Shown piece by piece: positions 24,515 to 31,262 of a stretch of 64,000 bases of DNA. The notes beneath the pieces were generated by a model that was given only the letters and a program-made list of their open reading frames with translations, was not told the origin of the DNA and ran no database searches. Within the stretch, counting starts at the first letter, position 1; each line of letters begins with the position of its first letter. Both the position numbers and the translations under genes were made by a program. Source of the stretch: Mycobacterium numidiamassiliense (GTDB taxonomy: Bacteria; Actinomycetota; Actinomycetes; Mycobacteriales; Mycobacteriaceae); assembly GCF_900157365.1 (NCBI RefSeq), contig NZ_FUEZ01000004.1:2467066-2531065 (forward strand), written 5' to 3'.

Positions 24515-25766
24515 AATCGCCATCCCAGCTGATGTCGAAGTGGATTGCAACGTCGGTGGTCACGGCGAGGGCTACGGGCGTGAACCGCTCCGAACCCTCC
24601 GGCCCGACGCCGGCCAGCACCCGGCCGGTGTGATGGTGCGCCGGTGTTGCGGTCAGTGTGGCCGACGACGTGCCCGGTGCCGGCCGCAGGTAGAAGTCGG
24701 TACCCGGCCGGACCACGTCATGGATGGCGAAGCCGTCGGCGTCGACCAGCGTATGACCGTCGGTGACGTTGAGCGTCAACGGAGTTCGCACCTGGAACGG
24801 TCCGACGAGTTCTGCTGTCGCGGTGGCTCGGCCGTCGACGAGTCCGAGTTCGTCCGTTTCGATGGCAGCCTCCAGCGTTCCGGCCAACAGGTAATTGTAC
24901 AGGTGCACTATGCGATCGGCGTTGCGGTAGTGCCGAGTTCCGGTGAGCCAGAAGGTAACTGGACCGATCATGGGAGTGCCGGCCTCCGCGGTTGCGATCA
25001 GCCGGTAGTAGCGGTAGCCGTGTCCGCGATGCCCGTGGGCGCTGGACGACAGGGTGCTGCCCACGCCCAGTGCTCGTTGGTAGCGGCCCTTGGCCGGGCC
25101 GGTGGTCAGCCGGGAGCCGGACACATCCAGCCAGTCAACGCCGTTGGCCGATTTTTGCAGCCGCACAGTGACCGCGGTGTCCGAGGCGTTCCACACCGAG
25201 TAGCCGCCCAGCTGGGGTTGGCCGTCGAATTCGAAGGTGGTCACCGGCCCGGAGTCGCGGCGCACCGCCACAGGAACATTGAGCGGCTGGGTGTCCAGTG
25301 CCAGACCGTTGGTCAGGTACCAGATCGCCGCCTGAGTGGCGGCGATCGCTTCGTGTTCGTTGATGTTCGCCGGCCCGAGCGGGTACCCGGCCTCTCGCAA
25401 CCGTTGGCTGAGTTCGGCGGTCGTGATCAGCGGGAACGAGTGGCGAAGGATCCAATCGACCTCCGCTTCATAGTCGCGGCTGCGCAGGTGGGTCAGCGCG
25501 GACCAGGTGCCCAACCGGTACCGCGATGGGATGTGCGGCGCGATGCCGGTGAAGTCCAGGGAGTAGGCATCGACGTTGGGGTGCAGCCGGATCAGGTCGG
25601 TGCGCGCGGTCGTCCCGTCGGCGAACACGATTCGGTCCACGGTGTGGGAGTAGGTGCCACCGCGGTAACGCGTCAGGTGGGGGAGTTCGGTGGCCGGTCG
25701 GGCCAGAACGCGCCGACGCGTCGCAACCGGCGTCAGTGCGCGGCTGGATATGGATAACACGGTCAT
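24501..25766 (-). CDS. Thioester-domain-like (TQxA) protein in the cysK-cysE operon
   Basis: A 421-residue protein with no signal peptide, lipobox or membrane helix, so apparently cytoplasmic. It carries the TQxA motif of Cys-Gln thioester domains (A-A-T144-Q145-A-A-I-W-Y-L-T-N-G). The region where these domains have the thioester Cys reads D-A-Y-S69-L-D-F, i.e. Ser instead of the expected Cys in A-Y-C-x-D. The middle looks like a beta-rich domain (S-V-W-N-A-S-D-T-A-V-T-V-R-L-Q-K). The C-terminus ends in a CxxC pair (C418-D-H-C421). Known thioester-domain proteins are surface adhesins, so location and context here are unusual. The start ATG 25766 has AGGAAG upstream. It is the first gene of TQxA-cysK-cysE, behind a polycysteine leader and divergent from the encapsulin. 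The family call is by motif; function unknown. Confidence 0.7.
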   Translation of the reverse strand: MTVLSISSRALTPVATRRRVLARPATELPHLTRYRGGTYSHTVDRIVFADGTTARTDLIRLHPNVDAYSLDFTGIAPHIPSRYRLGTWSALTHLRSRDYEAEVDWILRHSFPLITTAELSQRLREAGYPLGPANINEHEAIAATQAAIWYLTNGLALDTQPLNVPVAVRRDSGPVTTFEFDGQPQLGGYSVWNASDTAVTVRLQKSANGVDWLDVSGSRLTTGPAKGRYQRALGVGSTLSSSAHGHRGHGYRYYRLIATAEAGTPMIGPVTFWLTGTRHYRNADRIVHLYNYLLAGTLEAAIETDELGLVDGRATATAELVGPFQVRTPLTLNVTDGHTLVDADGFAIHDVVRPGTDFYLRPAPGTSSATLTATPAHHHTGRVLAGVGPEGSERFTPVALAVTTDVAIHFDISWDGDCDHC

Positions 25767-25770
25767 GGAG

Positions 25771-25893
25771 TGCTGTTCTTCCTGAAATGACTGGGGCGCG
25801 CCTACGTTCGCGCGGGCTTGTCCGCCCGCCGGCGGGAAAAAAGCGCGACGATTAGAACGTCAGAATTGGGCCGTCAGGAGATCAACAACAGCA
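25771..25893 (-). promoter_or_regulatory. Putative polycysteine attenuator: leader codons pair with the TQxA gene ribosome-binding region
   Basis: On the minus strand the Cys codons TGCTGTT (25893-25887) are complementary to AACAGCA (25777-25771), between the Shine-Dalgarno and ATG of the TQxA gene. TCCTGA (25879-25874), just after the leader stop, is complementary to TCAGGA (25785-25780), the Shine-Dalgarno itself. The two helices (7 and 6 bp) stack around a short internal loop. A GC-rich hairpin (CCCGCC/GGCGGG) lies between. A ribosome stalled on Cys codons would break this structure and free the ribosome-binding site. Confidence 0.6.
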
Positions 25894-25953
25894 ACAACAG
25901 TCCACGGCGAGGCAGCGCGAAGGGATGAAGCGCGGCTGTGCAGCGTGGTGCAT
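25882..25953 (-). CDS. Leaderless polycysteine leader peptide of the TQxA-cysK-cysE operon
   Basis: A 23-residue ORF from ATG 25953 to TGA 25882. It starts M-H-H-A-A-Q-P-R and ends R-C-L-A-V-D followed by five consecutive Cys codons (TGT TGT TGC TGT TGT) and the stop. TATAGT at 25961-25966 lies 7 nt before the ATG, giving a leaderless mRNA. Polycysteine leaderless ORFs are an established class of cysteine-responsive attenuators in mycobacteria. Here the downstream operon makes cysteine, the expected logic. The stop lies 115 nt before the TQxA gene. Too short for most gene callers. Confidence 0.85.
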   Translation of the reverse strand: MHHAAQPRFIPSRCLAVDCCCCC

Positions 25954-25960
25954 GCGACCC

Positions 25961-25966
25961 ACTATA
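25961..25966 (-). promoter_or_regulatory. -10 box of the polycysteine leader transcript
   Basis: TATAGT on the minus strand, ending 7 nt before the leader ATG. No consensus -35 is visible. Confidence 0.6.
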
Positions 25967-26036
25967 AGGCATGATTCCGGACAGGCCGGTTCGAGCGATA
26001 AAGCCCGCCCGCGGTGGAAAAAATCTCGCTGAGTTT

Positions 26037-26042
26037 TACACT
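26037..26042 (+). promoter_or_regulatory. Possible -10 for the encapsulin operon
   Basis: TACACT fits TANNNT and lies about 90 bp before the encapsulin ATG in the 366-bp divergent region (25767-26132). That region also holds the minus-strand leader ORF. A weak GTGGAA sits 17 bp upstream. Nothing else coding is seen on the plus strand. Confidence 0.35.
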
Positions 26043-26132
26043 TGCCACGGCTCAGCGCGGCGCCCCCTGTCGGTCAAGCCCAATTTCGGCTCGACCCCGC
26101 GCTAGATATTCGACGACGACGGAAGGATCAAG

Positions 26133-27056
26133 ATGACCTCGGCTCAAAACGAGTCTCAGGCACTCGGCGACCTCGGTGCCAGGCAGCTAGCGAACGCGAC
26201 CAAGACGGTCCCGCAGCTCTCGACGATCACCCCCCGCTGGCTGCTGCACCTGCTCAGCTTCGTGCCGGTGGAAGCCGGTATCTACCGGGTGAACCGTGTG
26301 GTCAACCCCGAGCAGGTCGCCGTGACGGCACAAGAGGGCGCCGCCCTCGACACGCCGCTGTCCGAGACCTTCGTCGACTACGAGACCAGCCCGCGCGAAT
26401 ACACGCTGCGCAACATCTCCACGCTGCTCGACGTCAGCACCCGGGTCTCCGACCTGTACTCCAGCCCGCACGACCAGGTCACCCAGCAGCTGCGGCTGAC
26501 CATCGAGACGATCAAAGAGCGCCAGGAATTCGAACTGGTCAACAGCCCGGAGTATGGGCTGCTCGCGCAGGTGACCCCGGAGCAGACCATCCAGACCCTT
26601 GGTGGTCCGCCGACGCCGGATGACCTGGACGCGCTGATCACCCGGGTGTGGAAGACGCCGAGCTTCTTCCTGACCCACCCGCAGGGCATCGCCGCGTTCG
26701 GTCGCGAGGCCACCTACCGCGGCGTGCCGCCGGTGGTGGTGAGCCTGTTCGGCGCGCAGTTCATCACCTGGCGCGGCATTCCGCTGATCCCGTCGGACAA
26801 GGTTCCCCTGGAGGACGGCAAGACCAAGATCATCCTGGTGCGCACGGGCGAGGAGCGCCAAGGAGTCGTGGGTCTGTTCCAGCCTGGCCTGGTCGGGGAG
26901 CAGGCACCGGGCCTGTCGGTGCGGTTCACCGGCATCAACCAGTCGGCGATCGCGCGCTACCTGGTGACTCTCTACACGTCCTTGGCGGTCCTCACCGACG
27001 ACGCGCTCGCCGTGCTCGAAGACGTCGCTGTGGACCAGTTCCATGAGTACAAGTGA
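26133..27056 (+). CDS. Family 2A encapsulin shell protein (MMP-I / 35-kDa antigen type)
   Basis: Shell protein that self-assembles into an HK97-fold protein nanocompartment. The 307-residue product corresponds to mycobacterial major membrane protein I (35-kDa antigen of M. leprae and M. avium). A disordered N-terminal arm (about 1-35) is followed by L-P-L-x-type encapsulin core sequence with T-L-R-N-I-S-T-L-L-D-V-S-T-R-V and F-G-A-Q-F-I-T-W-R-G-I-P-L-I-P-S-D-K. There is no inserted cyclic-nucleotide-binding domain, so it is type 2A rather than 2B. ATG 26133 has GGAAGGA upstream. The cargo gene overlaps its 3' end by 14 nt. Family 2A shells package cysteine desulfurases, and one such system has been reported to store elemental sulfur. 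Confidence 0.93.
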   Translation: MTSAQNESQALGDLGARQLANATKTVPQLSTITPRWLLHLLSFVPVEAGIYRVNRVVNPEQVAVTAQEGAALDTPLSETFVDYETSPREYTLRNISTLLDVSTRVSDLYSSPHDQVTQQLRLTIETIKERQEFELVNSPEYGLLAQVTPEQTIQTLGGPPTPDDLDALITRVWKTPSFFLTHPQGIAAFGREATYRGVPPVVVSLFGAQFITWRGIPLIPSDKVPLEDGKTKIILVRTGEERQGVVGLFQPGLVGEQAPGLSVRFTGINQSAIARYLVTLYTSLAVLTDDALAVLEDVAVDQFHEYK

Positions 27057-28953
27057 GTACCGGTCGGTAGACGCCGAAAGCGACCTGCCCTTGGGCGCCG
27101 CGGAAATCGCGGCGCTGGCCAGCCAGCTGTACGCGGCCAGCATCCGACCGGGTCCGGACAGCCCGCCGCAGTCGGCGCCCGTTGCCCCGCGCGGCAGTGT
27201 GCCGGACACGACGGCGGCCACCTCGGCTGGGCAGACCGCAGCGGGCAGCGCCGATCTCTACTCGGCGCCGGTCCCGCTACTCGGTATCTCCGACATCTAT
27301 GTTCCTGCTCCGACGTCTCCGGAACCCGAACCGCCACCCCAGACGGTGCCGGTCGCTCCGCGCGGCAGTGTGCCGGACACGACGGCGGCGCCCTCGGGCG
27401 CGCAGGCGGTCGGCAGCGTCGCCGACCCGTACCTGCCGCCCGCTGACTTCAGCGCGTTCGAGGTCCCCAGCGCGGGCATCGTTCCGACGGTGCCGGGTGT
27501 GCTGGCCGGGGCGCCACCGAGCGCTCCGGTGGCACCGCGGGGTTCGTCCGGGATCGGGTGGCTGCCCGACGCGCCGTCGATTGGCGACTTGGGCTGGTCG
27601 GATACGGTGCCTGCCGCGCCGGCGGCGCTGAATGCGCCGGCCACAGGTGACGAGTACCGCTACCACTTCCTGACGTCGCCAGTCACGGGGTCCGACCCGG
27701 TGCCGCAACTGACCGACGACCACGAGGTGTTCGACGTCAACGCGATCCGGGAGGACTTTCCGATCCTCAAGGAGACGGTCAACGGGAAGCCGCTGATCTG
27801 GTTCGACAACGCCGCCACCACTCAGAAACCGCAGTCGGTGATCGACCGGATCTCGTACTTCTACGCCCACGAGAATTCCAACATCCACCGGGCGGCACAC
27901 GAATTGGCGGCCCGGGCCACGGACGCCTACGAAGAGGCCCGCGAGACCGTGCGGCGCTTCATCGGTGCGGAGAAGGCCGAACAGAACATCTTCGTGCGCG
28001 GCACCACCGAGGCCATCAACCTGGTGGCCTACGCCTGGGGCGGCAAGCACTTGGGCCCCGGCGACGAGATCGTCATCACCCATCTCGAGCACCACGCCAA
28101 TATCGTTCCGTGGCAACTGCTTTCGCAGAAGACCGGCGCGGTGCTCAGGGTTGCGCCGGTCGATGAGGCGGGCAACCTGTTGCTCTCGGAGTTCGAGGAT
28201 CTGCTGGGCCCGAAGACCAAGCTGGTCGCGGCCACTCAGGTGTCGAACGCACTGGGGACGGTGACTCCGGTCGAAAAGATCGTGCAGCTGGGCCATCGTT
28301 ACGGGGCGCGAGTGCTGATCGATGGGGCGCAGTCGATTCCGCATCTGCCGATCGACGTCGCCGAACTCGGTGTCGACTTCTTCGTGTTCTCCGGGCATAA
28401 GATCTACGGCCCCACCGGAATTGGGGTGCTGTACGGATCCGAGGAGGCTCTGGCCGAGACTCCGCCATGGCAGGGCGGTGGCAACATGATCGCCGATGTC
28501 ACGCTGGAGCGGTCGCTGTACCAAGGGCTGCCCAACAAGTTCGAGGCCGGCACGGGCAACATCGCCGACGCCGTCGGGCTGGGGGAGTCGCTGCGCTACG
28601 TCGAGCGGGTCGGCATCGAGCGCATCGCGGCGTACGAGCACGCCTTGCTGGACTACGCGACACCGCGCCTGGCCGACATCCCCGGTGTTCGCCTGGTGGG
28701 TACCGCGGACGAGAAGGCCAGCGTGTTGTCCTTCGTGTTGGCCGGACACGAGCCGCTCGAAGTCGGCAAGGCCCTCAACGCCGAGGGGATTGCCGTGCGC
28801 GCCGGACATCACTGCGCGCAGCCGATTCTGCGGCGCTACGGGCTCGAGGCGACGGTTCGTCCGTCGTTCGCCTTCTACAACACGTTCGAGGAGATCGACG
28901 TGTTCCTGCGGGCGGTGCGCCGGATCGCCGAGGGTGGTGCCAACGTCGGCTGA
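27043..28953 (+). CDS. Cysteine desulfurase, encapsulin cargo (SufS-like with long N-terminal targeting region)
   Basis: PLP enzyme that takes sulfur from cysteine as an enzyme persulfide, giving alanine. Of 636 residues, about 1-225 are Pro/Ala-rich and probably disordered. They begin with the helical motif L-G-A-A-E-I-A-A-L-A-S-Q-L-Y and contain three P-V-A-P-R-G motifs, two of them in a duplicated A-P-R-G-S-V-P-D-T-T-A-A block. Such regions target family 2A cargo into the shell. The catalytic domain carries the PLP Lys K453 (F-S-G-H-K-I-Y-G) and persulfide Cys C591 (R-A-G-H-H-C-A-Q-P), spaced exactly as in SufS. The 14-nt overlap with the shell gene implies coupled translation, useful for matching cargo to shell. 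Confidence 0.94.
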   Translation: MSTSEYRSVDAESDLPLGAAEIAALASQLYAASIRPGPDSPPQSAPVAPRGSVPDTTAATSAGQTAAGSADLYSAPVPLLGISDIYVPAPTSPEPEPPPQTVPVAPRGSVPDTTAAPSGAQAVGSVADPYLPPADFSAFEVPSAGIVPTVPGVLAGAPPSAPVAPRGSSGIGWLPDAPSIGDLGWSDTVPAAPAALNAPATGDEYRYHFLTSPVTGSDPVPQLTDDHEVFDVNAIREDFPILKETVNGKPLIWFDNAATTQKPQSVIDRISYFYAHENSNIHRAAHELAARATDAYEEARETVRRFIGAEKAEQNIFVRGTTEAINLVAYAWGGKHLGPGDEIVITHLEHHANIVPWQLLSQKTGAVLRVAPVDEAGNLLLSEFEDLLGPKTKLVAATQVSNALGTVTPVEKIVQLGHRYGARVLIDGAQSIPHLPIDVAELGVDFFVFSGHKIYGPTGIGVLYGSEEALAETPPWQGGGNMIADVTLERSLYQGLPNKFEAGTGNIADAVGLGESLRYVERVGIERIAAYEHALLDYATPRLADIPGVRLVGTADEKASVLSFVLAGHEPLEVGKALNAEGIAVRAGHHCAQPILRRYGLEATVRPSFAFYNTFEEIDVFLRAVRRIAEGGANVG

Positions 28954-29005
28954 CGGCAGGCATTGCCGGCACCCCTGTCGAAAGCTGGCGGGGGAGAACG
29001 GGTTA

Positions 29006-29037
29006 CAGGTTCGTCGATTCGCAGATCGGCGAACCTG
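29006..29037 (+). terminator. Terminator-like hairpin after the encapsulin operon
   Basis: Arms CAGGTTCGTCGAT and ATCGGCGAACCTG form a 13-bp stem (one G-T pair) around a 6-nt loop, 53 bp after the cysteine desulfurase stop. No U-tract follows. Confidence 0.65.
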
Positions 29038-29643
29038 ACCCGGGCGAACCTCCGCTCTGCGGCATGTCGATTGCGCGCACCCTGAGTGCAACTGTTGCTT
29101 TGGACTCGACTTCTCCGAAGCTCAAATCATGACGCAGGGAAATGCGCGCAATGCCGAATTTCCCTACGTTATTGCCGTTAGTGCGGCACGCGTCGAATGG
29201 GTGAGTTTCGTTGTCAGGCGTGCCGCGACGGCTGTGGCCGATGAGGCTTACGGGGCGTCGGCTAAACGCTGGCCCCGGCGTCTTCGGGCCCCACCCCGAG
29301 GGCTATTCCCCGATCTAGATGCGGTGGCTGAAGAGCTGTGCCCATCGGTGTCGACGTCGAAGTCCGTGCAGCTCAACGGGCGCCAGAGGCTGACGACTTG
29401 CACAAGCGTCGACCGGTCTTTTAACACTTCTGGCCATATTTCTTCTGGGTGATCGCAACCCTAACGCCGGGCATACTTTTGGTCGTAAATTTCGCAGTGT
29501 TCTATGTGTGCAAACAGACGATGCGGTCCGCATGTAAACGGAGCTGACCTTTACCGGTCGGCCAATCACGAGCGAGTAATAACGATTACGACAATGGGGG
29601 ACCGGATGCACGGAAGGGGCCGTAGGCGGTTTGGGCGGGGTCG
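29038..29643. other. Intergenic region upstream of the mce operon
   Basis: About 600 bp without a convincing gene; frames such as 29129-29452 (plus) and 29315-29611 (minus) lack ribosome-binding sites and recognisable content. It holds a perfect 13-bp palindrome, ATGCGG-T-CCGCAT (29521-29533), 111 bp before the first YrbE gene. This could be the operator of an mce regulator. The last 200 bp are richer in A+T, as expected for a promoter region. Confidence 0.5.
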
Positions 29644-30411
29644 ATGATCGGCTCGACCGTCGCGAAGCCCATGAATGCTCTGGGCGAGTTCTTCATGATG
29701 AGCGCCGAAGCGTTCGTGACAGCGGTACGAAAGCCTTGGGCCTGGCGCGAGATCCTCGAGCAAATTTGGTTCGTTGCCCGAGTGTCGATCTTCCCGACCA
29801 TCATGTTGTCGATTCCGTACACGGTGCTCATCGTGTTCGTGCTCAATATTCTGCTGGTCGAGATCGGCGCGGGTGATCTTTCCGGTGCCGGCGCCGGGCT
29901 GGCGTCAGTCACCCAGGTGGGCCCGGTTGTCACGGCGATGGTCGTCTCGGGCGCCGGGTCGACCGCCATGTGCGCCGACCTCGGCGCGCGCACTATCCGC
30001 GAGGAAATCGACGCGATGAAGGTGATCGGCGTCGACCCCATTCAGGCGCTGGTGGTTCCACGCATCATCGCCGCCACATTCGTTGCGGTCCTGCTGTATT
30101 CGGTAGTCGCGGTCACCGGATTGGTCGGCAGTTACATCTTCGTGGTCTTCGTTCAGCACGTCACACCCGGTGCCTTTATCGCGGGAATGACCCTCGTTAC
30201 CGGGTTGCCGCAGGTCGTGATCTCGCTGATCAAAGCAACCCTGTTCGGGTTGTCTGCGGGGTTGATCGCTTGCTACAAGGGCTTGTCGGTGGGTGGCGGC
30301 CCAACTGGCGTCGGTAACGCGGTGAACGAAACCGTGGTCTTCTCTTTTATGGCGTTGTTCTTCATCAACATCTTGACTACCGCGCTCGGAGTAAAGGTGA
30401 CTGCCAAATGA
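29644..30411 (+). CDS. yrbEA: YrbE-type (MlaE-family) permease A of an mce operon
   Basis: Inner-membrane permease subunit of a lipid-importing Mce complex, working with an MceG-type ATPase encoded elsewhere. The 255-residue protein has several membrane helices and the family core G-A-G-S-T-A-M-C-A-D-L-G-A-R-T-I-R-E-E-I-D-A-M-type stretch. This contains the E-E-I-D-A-M coupling-helix sequence that contacts the ATPase. G-G-G-P-T-G-V-G-N-A-V-N-E-T-V-V near the end is also typical. It overlaps yrbEB by 4 nt (ATGA). Confidence 0.93.
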   Translation: MIGSTVAKPMNALGEFFMMSAEAFVTAVRKPWAWREILEQIWFVARVSIFPTIMLSIPYTVLIVFVLNILLVEIGAGDLSGAGAGLASVTQVGPVVTAMVVSGAGSTAMCADLGARTIREEIDAMKVIGVDPIQALVVPRIIAATFVAVLLYSVVAVTGLVGSYIFVVFVQHVTPGAFIAGMTLVTGLPQVVISLIKATLFGLSAGLIACYKGLSVGGGPTGVGNAVNETVVFSFMALFFINILTTALGVKVTAK

Positions 30412-31256
30412 CCGATCTCGCAGGTGCGCCGTCGTGGTTCGTCGCTGTTGGCCCCAGGCTGGTGGCTTCAACCCGCAAGGTGGGCGAACAGACCGCGTTC
30501 TACGGAAAGTCATTGGCCTCCACCGTCGATGCGGTACGGCGCTACCCGAGCGAACTGCTGCGACTGATCGCCGAGATGGGAATGGGCACGGGTGCGCTGG
30601 CGGTGATCGGGGGCACCGTCGGCATCATCGGCTTCCTCACGCTGACCACCGGCGCTCTCGTTGCGGTACAGGGCTACGACACGCTGTCCAACATCGGAGT
30701 CGAAGCGATGACCGGCTTTCTGTCCGCGTTCTTGAACGTCCGGATGATTGCGCCCTGCACAGCCGGTTTGGCATTGGCTGCCACGATCGGTGCCGGTGCG
30801 ACGGCGCAATTGGGTGCGATGCGTATCAACGAGGAGATAGACGCGCTGGAAGTGATGGGGATCCGTTCGATCACCTATCTGGCATCCACGCGGATTATCG
30901 CCGGCGTCTTGGTGGTTATCCCGCTCTATGCCGTCGCCGTCCTGATGTCGTTCATCGCGGCTAAGTTCCTCACGATCTTCGTCTACGGCCAGTCCCGTGG
31001 CGTGTACGAGCACTACTTCTCGACGTTCCTGCGTCCCACCGACTTGTTGTGGTCGTTCTTGTCGGCGCTGACGATGGCGACGGGTGTGATGGTCGTGCAT
31101 ACCTATTACGGTTTCACCGCGACAGGTGGTCCTGCCGGCGTGGGGGAGGCTGTCGGTCGTTCGGTGCGGTCATCGATGATCGTCACGGCGTTTGTCTGCC
31201 TGATGATTTCGTTGTCTGTCTACGGGCAGTCCGGCAACTTCAACCTGTCGGGATAG
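30408..31256 (+). CDS. yrbEB: YrbE-type permease B of the mce operon
   Basis: Second MlaE-family permease subunit, 282 residues. It has the matching signature T-I-G-A-G-A-T-A-Q-L-G-A-M-R-I-N-E-E-I-D-A-type segment and G-F-T-A-T-G-G-P-A-G-V-G-E-A-V-G-R-S near the C-terminus. A/B heteromers form the membrane channel to which the MCE-domain proteins attach. Translation is coupled to yrbEA, and MceA follows after 6 bp. Confidence 0.93.
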   Translation: MTDLAGAPSWFVAVGPRLVASTRKVGEQTAFYGKSLASTVDAVRRYPSELLRLIAEMGMGTGALAVIGGTVGIIGFLTLTTGALVAVQGYDTLSNIGVEAMTGFLSAFLNVRMIAPCTAGLALAATIGAGATAQLGAMRINEEIDALEVMGIRSITYLASTRIIAGVLVVIPLYAVAVLMSFIAAKFLTIFVYGQSRGVYEHYFSTFLRPTDLLWSFLSALTMATGVMVVHTYYGFTATGGPAGVGEAVGRSVRSSMIVTAFVCLMISLSVYGQSGNFNLSG

Positions 31257-31262
31257 CCATAG

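Noticed and set aside
24492..25757. 421-codon plus-strand frame antisense to the TQxA gene
   Set aside because: Composition is Arg/Gly/His-rich as in GC-driven shadows, with no ribosome-binding site. The minus-strand frame has a recognisable motif and operon context.
27277..29091. 604-codon minus-strand frame over the cysteine desulfurase
   Set aside because: Shadow of a gene with intact PLP and Cys motifs; the frame is Arg/Gly/His-rich and without domains.
29129..29452. 107-codon plus frame in the pre-mce gap
   Set aside because: No Shine-Dalgarno, no leaderless promoter, no recognisable content.
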